A DNA stretch of 64,000 nt from Oxalobacteraceae sp. CFBP 8761 (GTDB taxonomy: Bacteria > Pseudomonadota > Gammaproteobacteria > Burkholderiales > Burkholderiaceae_D): positions 1,848,996 through 1,912,995 of the forward strand of contig JACYUE010000001.1 in the NCBI GenBank assembly GCA_014841595.1, given 5' to 3'. Below, in pieces: positions 22,450 to 31,868 of this stretch. Under the pieces are notes generated by a model, which was given only the letters and a program-made list of their open reading frames with translations, was not told where the DNA came from and did not search any database. The translations under genes and the position numbers were made by a program. Numbering within the stretch: the stretch's first letter is position 1; every line of letters begins with the position of its first letter.

Positions 22450-22830
22450 TCAGTGGTCGGTGGTCTTGCCGTAGGCGTCAGCGTCGAGCAGATTGTCGTA
22501 CGAGCCGGCGTCGCTTGGCGCGAGCTTGAACAGCCAGCTGCCGTAGGCATCCTGGTTGATCGAGTCCGGCGCATCGGCCACTGGCTGGTTCACGGCGGTG
22601 ACGGTGCCGTCGACTGGCGCGTAGATGTCGCTGGCGGCTTTCACCGATTCCACGACGGCGGCGTCGCTGCCGGCGGTGAAGGCCTTGCCGACCTGCGGCA
22701 GTTCGACGAACACGATGTCGCCCAGCGCGTCCTGCGCGTACTCGGTGATGCCGACGGTCAGGGTGCCGTCTTCTTCGCGGCGAACCCACTCATGGGATTC
22801 GGTGTATTTCAGGTCGGTAGGGATGTTCAT
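22450..22830 (-). CDS. gcvH: Glycine cleavage system H protein
   Basis: A 126-residue lipoyl carrier protein that shuttles the aminomethyl group between GcvP, GcvT and the L protein. It begins [16 protein letters not shown] and has the lipoylation lysine K64 in [13 protein letters not shown]. The length is normal. It lies between gcvT (58-base gap) and gcvP (95-base gap) on the minus strand. GAGGACTCC-type ribosome-binding sequence precedes the start. Confidence 0.97.
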   Translation of the reverse strand: MNIPTDLKYTESHEWVRREEDGTLTVGITEYAQDALGDIVFVELPQVGKAFTAGSDAAVVESVKAASDIYAPVDGTVTAVNQPVADAPDSINQDAYGSWLFKLAPSDAGSYDNLLDADAYGKTTDH

Positions 22831-22888
22831 GAGGACTCCGGGTAGTTGGGTGGATAGCAGTATAGGTGTTCTGGATGCAGGGCAGCGC

Positions 22889-24007
22889 TCAGGCGGCCAG
22901 CACTTTACCGTTGCGCACGAACGGCAGCTTGACGACGCTGGCGGCCAGGCGCTTGTCGCGGATGATCACGTGGACGGTGTCGCCGATGGCCACGTCCATC
23001 GGCACGCGTGCCAGGGCGATCGCCTGCTGCATGCTCGGGCTGAAGGTGCCGCTGGTGATCTCGCCTTCCAGGCCGGAGGCCGCGACCACTTTCTGGTGCG
23101 CACGCAGGATGCCGCCTTTTTCGCGCAGGATCAGGCCGACGAATTGCGCGCCCTGGCCCTTGGCCTGCAGGGCCGCCTTGCCGATGAAGTCACGCTCGGA
23201 GACCAGGTCGATCGTCCAGGCCAGGCCGGCGTCGAGCGGGTTCACGGAGTCGTCCATGTCCTGGCCGTACAGGTTCATGCCGGCTTCCAGGCGCAGCGTA
23301 TCGCGCGCACCGAGACCGGCCGGCTTGATGCCGACGGCGACAAAGGCATTCCACAGCGCTTCGGCTTGCGAGGCCGGCACGCCGATCTCGAAACCGTCTT
23401 CACCCGTGTAGCCGGTGCGGGCAATCATCGCTTCGCCAAACGCCGTATCGGGAACGATGACGGCGTTGAACGGCTTGAGGTTTTCCGATGGCGCCTGGGT
23501 GGTCGGCAGCACCTGCCACACCTTGGCGCGGGCGTTCGGGCCCTGCACGGCGATCAGCGCGATCGGATCGTTGCCGTCGCGGCGCGCGGTGATCGTCACG
23601 CCGCTGTTGGTGGCGGTGTTCTGCTGGTTCATCCAGGCGACGTCTTTTTCGGCGGTGCCGGCGTTGACGACGATGCGGAACCATTCTTCGGACAGGAAAT
23701 AGACGATCAGGTCGTCGATGACGCCGCCTTCAGGATTGAGCATGCACGAGTACAGGGCCTTGCCCGGCACTTGCAGCTTGTCGACGTTGTTGGCCAGCAG
23801 ACCACGCAGGAATGTGCGCACGTTGGCGCCCTTGACGTCGACGACGCACATGTGGGACACGTCGAACATGCCGGCGTCGCTGCGCACCGCGTTGTGCTCT
23901 TCGATTTGCGAACCGTAGTTGACGGGCATGTCCCAGCCACCGAAATCGACCATCTTGGCGTTGGCGGCGCGGTGAGCGGAATTGAGCGGGGTCGCTTTGA
24001 GCGTCAT
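22889..24007 (-). CDS. gcvT: Glycine cleavage system T protein (aminomethyltransferase)
   Basis: A 372-residue tetrahydrofolate-dependent aminomethyltransferase that releases ammonia and forms 5,10-methylene-tetrahydrofolate. Typical segments are [21 protein letters not shown] at the N-terminus, FDVSHM, and [10 protein letters not shown] before [21 protein letters not shown] chose the ATG at 24007 (GAGGATTCC upstream); the frame is open further into the riboswitch but that is not coding. It is the first gene of the operon. The leader of about 230 bases carries a tandem glycine riboswitch, so glycine should induce expression. Confidence 0.97.
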   Translation of the reverse strand: MTLKATPLNSAHRAANAKMVDFGGWDMPVNYGSQIEEHNAVRSDAGMFDVSHMCVVDVKGANVRTFLRGLLANNVDKLQVPGKALYSCMLNPEGGVIDDLIVYFLSEEWFRIVVNAGTAEKDVAWMNQQNTATNSGVTITARRDGNDPIALIAVQGPNARAKVWQVLPTTQAPSENLKPFNAVIVPDTAFGEAMIARTGYTGEDGFEIGVPASQAEALWNAFVAVGIKPAGLGARDTLRLEAGMNLYGQDMDDSVNPLDAGLAWTIDLVSERDFIGKAALQAKGQGAQFVGLILREKGGILRAHQKVVAASGLEGEITSGTFSPSMQQAIALARVPMDVAIGDTVHVIIRDKRLAASVVKLPFVRNGKVLAA

Positions 24008-24057
24008 GGAATCCTCAGGCAGAAATAGGGGTACAGCACGGTCGTCGTGCGCTGTCG

Positions 24058-24243
24058 ACCCCTCTGTCCTTGGTACCTGAGAGATAGCGGCTGTGCGCCG
24101 CTTGCCCCTTCGGTGGACCGCTACCGCGGCCGCTCTCCAGAGTTGAACCGCCGCGCGTCGCGCCGCCGTCCCTTGACCGGTCCTTTTGCCTGAGAGTTTA
24201 TGGGTGAGTGCCCCTTCGGCGGCAGCATGCTGCGCTCTCCCGA
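24058..24243 (-). ncRNA. Tandem glycine riboswitch in the gcvT leader
   Basis: Read on the minus strand, two similar aptamers follow each other. The first (24243 down to about 24177) has GGGAGAGC, then GCCGAAGGGGCA, then ACTCTCAGGCAAAAGGACC. The second (about 24140 down to 24058) has TCTGGAGAGC, then ACCGAAGGGGCAA, then ATCTCTCAGGTACCAAGGAC. These are the conserved elements of the glycine (gcvT) riboswitch class, and the location before gcvT fits. Such riboswitches normally turn on gcv genes when glycine is high. Confidence 0.95.
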
Positions 24244-24255
24244 TCAAGACTGCGG

Positions 24256-24284
24256 AGGATATTCCACCCTTTGCCGACTGTCAA
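24256..24284 (-). promoter_or_regulatory. Sigma-70 promoter of the gcv operon
   Basis: On the minus strand, a consensus TTGACA (plus positions 24279-24284), a 17-base spacer and TATCCT (24256-24261) lie directly before the riboswitch. Transcription would start about 7-10 bases before the first aptamer. Confidence 0.75.
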
Positions 24285-24308
24285 CCGCATACCCCCAAAC
24301 TCATAATT

Positions 24309-24370
24309 AGGGTCAGAGTCGAATTGTTTGACAACTTTTGACAATTGCCCATTAAATCGACTCTGACCCT
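24309..24370. repeat. 62-bp palindromic repeat, copy 1
   Basis: Outer arms AGGGTCAGAGTCGA (24309-24322) and TCGACTCTGACCCT (24357-24370) are perfect 14-bp inverted repeats. They enclose an AT-rich core that contains TTGTTTGACAACTT and ATTGCCCATTAAA. A second copy lies 106 bases downstream. The core is well below the window's usual GC content. It looks like a REP or MITE-type element; no transposase is nearby. Confidence 0.85.
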
Positions 24371-24476
24371 CATTATTTTTGACCGTCGCGGCAATAAAAA
24401 CGATGCACTCAGAAAACTAGATGACGAACAGAATCAAACCCGGATTTTGGTAGCGCTAAATTAGCAAATAATAATG

Positions 24477-24538
24477 AGGGTCAGAGTCGAATTGTTTGAC
24501 AACTTTGGGGAATTGCCCATTAAATCTACTCTGACCCT
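24477..24538. repeat. 62-bp palindromic repeat, copy 2
   Basis: Same orientation and length as the copy at 24309-24370, with the same outer arms (AGGGTCAGAGTCGA at 24477-24490; TCTACTCTGACCCT at 24525-24538, one mismatch). The core differs by only a few bases (TTTGGGGAATTG instead of TTTTGACAATTG). The 106 bases between the copies (24371-24476) are AT-rich, have no ORF, and carry nothing else I recognise. The rest of 24285-24659 likewise shows no gene. Confidence 0.85.
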
Positions 24539-24659
24539 CATTGTGATTTGACGTGGAAGTGCTCTTAAACATTGCTTTGCACTATTGGTGGTCGGTTGTG
24601 GAGGGCGTGCGAGGGGATTTGCTACACTTGGTTCACTTACTTTGTAGGCGGAACAGACT

Positions 24660-25220
24660 ATGAATCAAGCCAAAGTGCCGCAGGAGAAAGATGGGTGGTT
24701 TACGCTGTCTGGCGATGTCAACAGTGATATGGTGCACCGGATGTTCGAGGCCGTGGCTCATATGACGGAAGATGGCATCGATACTGCCCACGTACTGCTG
24801 CAATCCAACGGTGGTTATGTCAGCGATGGGCTGTGCCTGTATAACTTCATGGCCAATTCGCCCATTAAATTTGTCATGTACAACGCCGGGGCGGTGGCGT
24901 CGATTGCCGTCGTCGTGTATTTGGCCGGGTCGCGCCGCTACGCCAGCGAGACGGCGCGGTTCATGATTCACAAGTCGCATGCGACGGCGTCGCCCGGTTC
25001 ACGACCGGACGCGCTCAATATCATCGTCGAGGGCCTGCGCGCCGACGATGCGCGCACCGAGGCAATCCTGCGCAAGGAGATCGAGCTCACGCCCGAGCAG
25101 TGGAGCGTGCATCAGTACGGCGACCTGCACATGACGGCGCGCGATGCCAAGCTGGCCAGGATGATTCATGAAGTGAAAGACTTTGCGCCGCCCAAGGGCG
25201 CCATTCTGCGCAATATCTGA
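24660..25220 (+). CDS. ClpP-like serine protease
   Basis: A 186-residue protein with the ClpP/crotonase fold. The catalytic triad can be placed by alignment to ClpP: S81 in NAGAVASIAVVV, H104 in FMIHKSHA, and D155 in YGDLHMTARDA, which lines up with DRFLSAEEA of ClpP. The oxyanion strand LLQSNGGYVSDGL is present. It lacks the ClpP propeptide and is not next to clpX or clpA, so it is not the housekeeping protease; an accessory ATP-independent or regulatory peptidase is possible. No signal peptide or membrane segment is visible, so it should be cytoplasmic. It stands alone between repeats and a hypothetical ORF. The substrate is unknown. Confidence 0.8.
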   Translation: MNQAKVPQEKDGWFTLSGDVNSDMVHRMFEAVAHMTEDGIDTAHVLLQSNGGYVSDGLCLYNFMANSPIKFVMYNAGAVASIAVVVYLAGSRRYASETARFMIHKSHATASPGSRPDALNIIVEGLRADDARTEAILRKEIELTPEQWSVHQYGDLHMTARDAKLARMIHEVKDFAPPKGAILRNI

Positions 25221-25271
25221 CTGTCGTCCGGCCCTGCTGGCGCGCAGTCTGCCTCAGCGCCTGGTGTCGCT

Positions 25272-25571
25272 CTAGTCGCTCTGGCGCCCTGCGTTTGCGT
25301 GCTGCCCGGGAATGCCGCCCTGGACGTCAGCAGCGGAGAGCGAGCCAGGTTCATGCGATTCATTCACACGGGTATCCGGTTGCTGGACCGGCGTGGGCTG
25401 ACACGCCGAGTTCACCGATGCATCGGTCGCCAAATCCGGTTGCTGGTTCGACAAGGCATCGGACTGCCCGGCTGGATTGTTCTCGCGATGCTGGCGTTCG
25501 GCGTCGATATGCGGTGCCTGCGCGCTGCTCTGATTGCCTGTGCCTGCATCAGCGTTGTTTTTCTCGACCAT
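25272..25571 (-). CDS. Hypothetical small hydrophilic protein
   Basis: A 99-residue ORF starting MVEKNNADAGTGNQSS, rich in Gln, Asn, Ser, Ala and Asp, with no hydrophobic segment or cysteine pair and probably disordered. AAAGGA lies just before the ATG at a good spacing, which is why I prefer it over an overlapping plus-strand frame (25299-25589) that reads as a cationic protein with one hydrophobic stretch. I do not recognise a family. The bases 25572-25858 between it and the next gene hold no convincing gene. Confidence 0.45.
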   Translation of the reverse strand: MVEKNNADAGTGNQSSAQAPHIDAERQHRENNPAGQSDALSNQQPDLATDASVNSACQPTPVQQPDTRVNESHEPGSLSAADVQGGIPGQHANAGRQSD

Positions 25572-25801
25572 GATGATTCCTTTCAATAGTGTCGACAGAT
25601 CGTACTCCTGCCGCCGATATGGCGTTGTTCGTTTCCGCGAACTGCTACCCGGCAAAGCCCGGCGCCGCAGGCTCATTGGACAGCGGCCTCAGCCTCTGTA
25701 GACAGGCGCCTGCCTGGGAAGCTACTATCGACGTTGGCAAGCGCTGTACTGGCGCCCGCCTGCGCAGTGCCGCTCTGCCTCTGGCCCGCTGTGTTTGCTC
25801 A

Positions 25802-25829
25802 TTGCTGACTGGCAAGAGTGTGGCAAAAT
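25802..25829 (+). promoter_or_regulatory. Weak putative promoter before the DUF1631 gene
   Basis: TTGCTG (25802-25807), a 16-base spacer and CAAAAT (25824-25829) lie 30 bases before the DUF1631 start. Resemblance only. Confidence 0.3.
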
Positions 25830-25858
25830 AGAGGCTCGCCTTACTTCGCCGAATCGTC

Positions 25859-28264
25859 ATGGCCACCCCATCCGCCCAGACCAACGCCGCGCGCAATGCC
25901 GCCGCCCAGCAGGCAACGCTTGCCGAGCTGGTCGCCATCGCCTGCCGCCAGGCCGGGGCGGATCTGGGCGACGTGGTCCGGCGCATCGTGTCGGTTTTGC
26001 TCGACCTTACCGCAGCTGGTCCTGATCCGCGCGCCGTGATGCGTCGGGTCAAATCCGGCAACCTCCTCAAAAATAACGATTACGCCTTCGTCCACCTCGC
26101 TACCAGCGCGCTCGAAGCCGCGCTGGAAGCCGAGATCGCACTGCTGGCGCCGGGCGCCACGGCCGCGCAGGCCGCCCCCGTGGCGCTGAGCCTCGTGCCG
26201 CTCGAGCAGATCGACCAGCAGATGGCGCTGGACGCCGTCAGCCGCCCGTTCGACCTGCAGTACTCGGAGCAGCTTGCGACCCTCGGCGTGCGCCTTGGAT
26301 TGCTGCTCGGGCGCGACCTCGTGCGCGCCGCCCATAACCCGTTTCGGCCTGCCGTGTTCCTGGGCGCGCTGCACGCGGCGTGGTGCGAGTTCGAGCCCGA
26401 CCCGGAGGCGCACGTCCTGCTCGCGCCGCTGCTGCGCCCGGGCCTGATGATCGACCTCGGCCCGCTCTACGAAGCGTTGACCGAAGCGCTCAAGGCCGCG
26501 CGCAAGGGCAGGGGCGATGACACACGTTTTGCCAAGACCGATGACCGGGCCGCGCGCCGCGCCGAACGTGCACGGCGCGAAGCGTCGTTGTCGGACCAGC
26601 TGCGCCAGCTGTTCGACCCGGCGCTGGCCGTGCCGGAGATTCCGAATCTGCCGCAGGGCAGCGGTGGCTGGCGGCCCAGCACCGCGTCGGGCTTTGCCGT
26701 CGCGCCGCCGGAACGGGGGACGGATGCGGCACCGGCAGCGAGTACGCCGGTCAGCACGGAGGCTGGCGTCCAGGCCGGCGCGCAAGCCGGCGCCCAAGCT
26801 GCCTTCCACCCAGGCGCATCAGGCCACGCCATGTCGACGCCCGCCCACGGATTCACCTATGGCGCCGCCAGCGGATCACCCGTGCCTGGCGCGCTGCCGC
26901 TGATCGACCTGCTCGGCCGCCTCGGCACCGGCGCCGCCATCCCCGGCATGCCGGACCTTCCCCAGTTTGCCGGCAGCGCCGGTGCCCCAGGGGCCACCAG
27001 CACGGGGCACAGCACTCACAGCAGCGTCCCGCACGGCGCCTTCTACCTCCCGCGCCTGCGCGCCAGCCTGCCGCCGGGTGCACTCTCGCGCGGCGACGCC
27101 ACCACGCTCGATCTGCTGTCGCGCGTGTTCGAAGGCGTGCTGCAGGACGACGGCGTCGCGCCCGAGACGCGCGAGCTGCTGGCATTCCTGCAGGTGCCCG
27201 TACTCAAGGCGGCCCTGCGCGACCGCAGCTTCTTCTACGAGGAAGCCCATCCCGCCCGGCGCCTGCTCGACCTGCTCTCGCAGACGGGCTGGGAGCAGCC
27301 GGCCGACCAGGACGATCCCGTCTACCACGCCATGCGCCGCAGCGTCGAACGGGTCCGCGATGCCGAGCAGCCCGAATTCGAAGCCGCCGTGGCCGAACTC
27401 GAAGCCGGCCTGGCCGCACGCGAAGCCGCCGAACAGGCGGCTATTGCCGGCCCGATCGCCAACGCCACGCGCCAGGAAAAGCGGCTCGCCGCCGAGCGCT
27501 CGGCCCAGCGCGCCGTGGCCTTGCGCCTGACCGGCGAGCAGCTCGTGCCAGCGGTGGCGGGCTTTCTCGAACAGCGCTGGAGCGCCGCGCTGGCGCTGGC
27601 CTACACGATCGAAGACAGCCGACCCGGTGCAATCGAGAATGCCACGCGCACGATGGAAGACCTGATCTGGAGCGTCAAGCCCAAGGCGACGCAAGAGCAG
27701 CGCAAGACCCTGATCGCGCGCCTGCCTGCGCTGCTGGCAAGCCTGAACAAATGGCTCGACGCCACGCGCTGGCAGGACGCCGAGCGGCTCCAGTTCTTCG
27801 CCGAGCTGGCCGAATGCCACGCGTCGATCGTTCGGGCACCGATCGAGCTGGCGCCCGAACGCCAGCTCGAACTGGCGGTGGAAGCAGCGCAACAGGATGC
27901 GCTGCGCCGGGTGGCGCAGGAGCAGGCGCAGGCCGAGGATGAAGCACACGCCAGTCAGGGTCCGGAAGCGGACACCCTGGCCGGCCTGGAGCGCGGCATG
28001 CGTCTCGAACTGGCCGAAGGGGATCGCATCCGCAAGGTGCGCCTGGCCTGGGTCAGTCCGCTGCGCACGCTGTACATCTTCTCCGGCGCCGCGCGCCAGG
28101 AAGCGTTCTCGCTGCCGGCCGGGCGCCTGGCCGATCTGCTGCGCGCCGGCGCGATCCGGGTCGTGCTGGCCGAAGGGGTCGTCGGCCGTATCCTCGGCGC
28201 TGCCGTTGGCAGCGAGGCGGTCAACGATGCAGGCCCGCCAGCCGGCCATCACGCCGCCGAGTAA
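25859..28264 (+). CDS. DUF1631 family protein
   Basis: An 801-residue cytoplasmic protein of the DUF1631 family, which is sometimes misnamed thymidine phosphorylase. The N-terminal helical part (1-260) contains LRQLFDPALAVPEIPNLPQGSGG. A Pro/Gly/Ala-rich variable linker (about 270-390) follows, and then the larger conserved helical domain (LPRLRASLPPGALSRGDATTLDLLSRVFEGVL; RRSVERVRDAEQPEFEAAVAELEAGL). The C-terminal 90 residues (LELAEGDRIRKVRLAWVSPLRTLYIFSG) look like a PilZ-type beta-barrel, suggested by pattern only. No catalytic motif is visible. It precedes smc by 91 bases on the same strand, but joint function is not established. Confidence 0.82.
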   Translation: MATPSAQTNAARNAAAQQATLAELVAIACRQAGADLGDVVRRIVSVLLDLTAAGPDPRAVMRRVKSGNLLKNNDYAFVHLATSALEAALEAEIALLAPGATAAQAAPVALSLVPLEQIDQQMALDAVSRPFDLQYSEQLATLGVRLGLLLGRDLVRAAHNPFRPAVFLGALHAAWCEFEPDPEAHVLLAPLLRPGLMIDLGPLYEALTEALKAARKGRGDDTRFAKTDDRAARRAERARREASLSDQLRQLFDPALAVPEIPNLPQGSGGWRPSTASGFAVAPPERGTDAAPAASTPVSTEAGVQAGAQAGAQAAFHPGASGHAMSTPAHGFTYGAASGSPVPGALPLIDLLGRLGTGAAIPGMPDLPQFAGSAGAPGATSTGHSTHSSVPHGAFYLPRLRASLPPGALSRGDATTLDLLSRVFEGVLQDDGVAPETRELLAFLQVPVLKAALRDRSFFYEEAHPARRLLDLLSQTGWEQPADQDDPVYHAMRRSVERVRDAEQPEFEAAVAELEAGLAAREAAEQAAIAGPIANATRQEKRLAAERSAQRAVALRLTGEQLVPAVAGFLEQRWSAALALAYTIEDSRPGAIENATRTMEDLIWSVKPKATQEQRKTLIARLPALLASLNKWLDATRWQDAERLQFFAELAECHASIVRAPIELAPERQLELAVEAAQQDALRRVAQEQAQAEDEAHASQGPEADTLAGLERGMRLELAEGDRIRKVRLAWVSPLRTLYIFSGAARQEAFSLPAGRLADLLRAGAIRVVLAEGVVGRILGAAVGSEAVNDAGPPAGHHAAE

Positions 28265-28355
28265 GCGCTTGTTTGTCGGCCTCCCGGCCATGGCCTTCGC
28301 CATCCCGGCGATGGTATGATGATCGCTTCTTCGCTACCTTCTTCTCCCACGCAAC

Positions 28356-31300
28356 GTGCGCCTCTCTTCCATCAAATTGTCGGGATTCAAATCGTTCGTC
28401 GATCCCACCAATTTCCAGGTGCCCGGCCAACTGGTCGGCGTGGTCGGCCCCAATGGTTGCGGCAAGTCGAACATCATCGACGCCGTGCGCTGGGTGCTGG
28501 GCGAATCCAAGGCCTCCGAGCTGCGCGGGGAGTCGATGCAGGACGTGATCTTCAACGGCTCCACGCATCGCAAGCCCGCCGGGCGCTCGTCGGTCGAACT
28601 CGTGTTTGACAACAACGCCGGCAAGGCCGCTGGCCAGTGGGGGCAGTACGCCGAGATCGCGGTCAAGCGCACGCTCACGCGCGACGGCACCTCCACTTAT
28701 TACATCAACGGCCAGCCGGTGCGCCGGCGCGACATCCAGGACATTTTCCTGGGCACGGGCCTGGGCCCGCGCGCCTACGCCATCATCGGCCAGGGCATGA
28801 TTTCGCGGATCATCGAGTCGCGCCCCGAAGAACTGCGCGTGTTCCTCGAAGAGGCAGCCGGCGTCTCCAAATACAAGGAACGCCGGCGCGAAACCGAAAA
28901 CCGCCTGTCCGACACGCGCGAAAACCTGCTGCGGGTCGAAGACATCCTGCGCGAACTGAACGCCAATCTGGAAAAACTCGAAGCCCAGGCGGCCGTCGCG
29001 CGGCGCTTCCAGCAGATGCAGTCCGACCAGGAAGAAAAGCAGAAGCTCCTCTGGCTGCTGCGCAAGAACGACGCCAACGCCGAGCAGGTGCGGTTCTTCC
29101 GCGAGATCGAAGACGCGCAGACCGGGCTCGAAGCGCAGACCGCACAACTGCGCGGCGTGGAGCTCGACCTCGAACACCTGCGCCAGGCGCACTTCGCGGC
29201 GGGCGACCGCCTGCACACGGCGCAGGGTGCGCTCTACAGCGTGAATGCGGAAATTGGCAGCCTCGAAGCGCAGATCAAGTTCGTCGTCGAATCGCGCACG
29301 CGCCTGCAAAACCAGATCGCTACGCTGAGCGCCCAGCGTGATGGCTGGGCAACCCAGGCTGAAGAACACCGCGAAGGCCAGGAAGAAGCCGAGATGCAGC
29401 TCGAGGAACTGGCCGCGCGCGCCGAAGGCGCCCAGATCGCGGTCGAAGTGCATGGCGAGCGCCTGCCCGAACTCGAGGCGGCCTGGCGCGCCGGCCAGGA
29501 TGCGGCCAATGCGGCGCGCGCGCGCATTATGGCGGTCCAGCAGCGCATCGAGCTGGCAGCCGCCCACGGGCGCCATGCCGGCGGCATCCTGGCCAACCTG
29601 GTCGTGCGGCGCGAGCGCCTGCAGCAAGAGCGCAATACGCTGAACCTGCCCGACAGCGCCACGCTCGACAACCTGCGCTTCCAGCTCGAAGAAAAGCAGC
29701 TGGCGCTCGAAGAACAGACGCAGGTGCTGGAAGACGCCACCTCACGCCAGGACACCGTCGAAGCCGAGCGCCGCCAGGCCAACGGCGACGTCCAGCGCGA
29801 GAGCGCCGCCAACACGCAGCTCGAAGCGCGCCTGGCCGCGCTGCGCCAGATGCAGGACCGCGTGCAAACCAAAGGCAAGGTCCAGCCCTGGTTGCAGAAG
29901 CACGCGCTGGCCGACCTGCCGCGCCTGTGGCAGCAGCTCGATGTCGAGGCGGGCTGGGAAACCGCGCTCGAAGCCGTGCTGCGCGAACGCGCCGGCGCGC
30001 TCGACGTGTCTGACCTCGACGCCACCAAGGCCTTTTTCAATGATCCGCCACCGGCGCGCCTGGCGCTGTATGCGCCGCAACCGGGTGCTGCGCGCGATGC
30101 GGCACCGGCCGGCCTGACGCCGTTCGCGAGCCTCCTGCGCATCAACGACGCTGGCGTGCGCGGTGTGCTCGACGACTGGCTGCACGGCGTGTATATCGCG
30201 CAGGATGCATCGGAAGCGTTCGATGCGCGCGCCCGCCTGCCGCATGGCGCCAGCTTCGTCACGCGCCAGGGGCACGTGATCACGCGTTCGAGCGTGCGCT
30301 TCCATGCGCCCGACGCCGAGCAGGATGGCATGCTGGCGCGCCAGCACGAGATCGACAACACCGACAAGCAGGTGCGCGCCCAGGCGCTGCTGGCGAATGA
30401 GGCGCGCGAGCGCGCCGCCCGTGCCGACGCCGCCGTTCTCGATCTGGCGCGGCGCGTGCAGGATGCGCGCGCCCGCGTCGCGACCCTGCAGCGCGAGGTA
30501 CACGCGCTGCAGATCGAGGTGCTCAAGCAAAGCGAGATCGAAGCGCGCTTCAACCAGAGGAGCGGCCAGATTGCGGCCGACCTGACCGAGATCGCGGCGC
30601 AGGAGGCCGAACAGCGCCAGGCGCAGGTGGAAGCTGAGCAAACGTTCGAAGAACTCGAGATGCAACTGGCCGAACTGCAGGACGCCAGCGAAGTCGACCA
30701 GGCCGCGTTCCAGGACCAGGAGCAGGCGCTGGCCCGCGCGCGTGAACACCTGCGCGACCTGGAACGCGGCGCGCAGGAAGCGCAGTTTGCCGAGCGCGCA
30801 CAGCGCAGCCGCATCGACGAACTGCGCCGCACGATCGCCACCGCCGCGACGCAGGCCGAGCAGGTTGGCGCCAGTCTGGCGCAGGCGCGCCTGGAACTGG
30901 CAGCGCTCGAAAGCGGGAGCGCCCACGAAGGCCTGCAGGTGCTGCTCGACCAGCGCACGACGCAGGAGGCGGCATTATCAAGCGCCCGCCATGAACTCGA
31001 TCAGGTCGCGCAGCAACTGCGTACGGCCGAAGAGTCGCGTATGCAGACCGAGCGCAGCCTGCAGCCGCAGCGCGACCGCATTACCGAGCTGCAACTGAAG
31101 GAGCAGGCGGCGCGCCTGAACCAGGAGCAGTTCGCGGAAGCGCTGGCCGCCACCGGTGCCGACGAGGCGGAGTTGCTGGCCAAGCTCGCCCCGGATCTGA
31201 AGCCGCAATTCCTGCAGGGCGAAGTCACGCGCCTGACCAATGCCATTGCCGGCCTGGGCGCCGTCAACCTGGCGGCGGTGGACGAACTGGCGCAGGCCAG

Positions 31301-31868
31301 CGAGCGCAAGCACTTCCTTGATTCGCAGAATGCCGACCTGAGTGAAGCCATCGCCACGCTGGAAGACGCAATCGGGCGCATCGACCGCGAAACGCGCGAC
31401 CTGCTGCAAGACACGTTCGACCGCGTGAACGGGCATTTCTCTGAGCTGTTCCCGATCCTGTTCGGTGGCGGCAATGCGCGCCTGGTGATGACGGGCGACG
31501 AGATCCTCGACGCCGGCGTGCAGGTGATGGCGCAACCGCCGGGCAAGAAGAATGCGACGATCCACCTGCTGTCGGGCGGCGAGAAGGCCCTGACCGCCAC
31601 GGCGCTCGTGTTTTCGATGTTCCGCCTGAACCCGGCGCCATTCTGCCTGCTCGACGAAGTCGATGCGCCGCTGGACGACGCCAACACCGAGCGGTTTTGC
31701 CGCATGGTCAAGCGCATGTCGGAGCACACGCAGTTCCTGTTCATCTCGCATAACAAGATCGCGATGGAGATGGCCAGCCAGTTGATCGGCGTGACGATGC
31801 AGGAGCAGGGCGTCTCGCGGATTGTCGCGGTGGACATGGAAGCGGCGGCGGATCTCGTCGCCGCGTGA
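28356..31868 (+). CDS. smc: Chromosome segregation protein SMC
   Basis: A 1170-residue SMC ATPase that compacts and segregates chromosomes, normally with ScpA and ScpB. Walker A is GPNGCGKSN (31-39) in the N-terminal head. Long coiled coils flank a hinge at roughly 510-660. The C-terminal head has the signature LLSGGEKALTATALVF and Walker B PFCLLDEVDAPLDDAN. The length is normal. The start is a GTG giving MRLSSIKLSGFKSF, which matches the family N-terminus exactly; no ATG fits. It heads the smc-zipA-ligA group found in betaproteobacteria. Confidence 0.96.
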   Translation: MRLSSIKLSGFKSFVDPTNFQVPGQLVGVVGPNGCGKSNIIDAVRWVLGESKASELRGESMQDVIFNGSTHRKPAGRSSVELVFDNNAGKAAGQWGQYAEIAVKRTLTRDGTSTYYINGQPVRRRDIQDIFLGTGLGPRAYAIIGQGMISRIIESRPEELRVFLEEAAGVSKYKERRRETENRLSDTRENLLRVEDILRELNANLEKLEAQAAVARRFQQMQSDQEEKQKLLWLLRKNDANAEQVRFFREIEDAQTGLEAQTAQLRGVELDLEHLRQAHFAAGDRLHTAQGALYSVNAEIGSLEAQIKFVVESRTRLQNQIATLSAQRDGWATQAEEHREGQEEAEMQLEELAARAEGAQIAVEVHGERLPELEAAWRAGQDAANAARARIMAVQQRIELAAAHGRHAGGILANLVVRRERLQQERNTLNLPDSATLDNLRFQLEEKQLALEEQTQVLEDATSRQDTVEAERRQANGDVQRESAANTQLEARLAALRQMQDRVQTKGKVQPWLQKHALADLPRLWQQLDVEAGWETALEAVLRERAGALDVSDLDATKAFFNDPPPARLALYAPQPGAARDAAPAGLTPFASLLRINDAGVRGVLDDWLHGVYIAQDASEAFDARARLPHGASFVTRQGHVITRSSVRFHAPDAEQDGMLARQHEIDNTDKQVRAQALLANEARERAARADAAVLDLARRVQDARARVATLQREVHALQIEVLKQSEIEARFNQRSGQIAADLTEIAAQEAEQRQAQVEAEQTFEELEMQLAELQDASEVDQAAFQDQEQALARAREHLRDLERGAQEAQFAERAQRSRIDELRRTIATAATQAEQVGASLAQARLELAALESGSAHEGLQVLLDQRTTQEAALSSARHELDQVAQQLRTAEESRMQTERSLQPQRDRITELQLKEQAARLNQEQFAEALAATGADEAELLAKLAPDLKPQFLQGEVTRLTNAIAGLGAVNLAAVDELAQASERKHFLDSQNADLSEAIATLEDAIGRIDRETRDLLQDTFDRVNGHFSELFPILFGGGNARLVMTGDEILDAGVQVMAQPPGKKNATIHLLSGGEKALTATALVFSMFRLNPAPFCLLDEVDAPLDDANTERFCRMVKRMSEHTQFLFISHNKIAMEMASQLIGVTMQEQGVSRIVAVDMEAAADLVAA

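Noticed and set aside
24309..24538. An insertion sequence formed by the two hairpin repeats
   Set aside because: Only 106 bases without an ORF lie between the copies, and the copies are in direct orientation, so this is not an IS.
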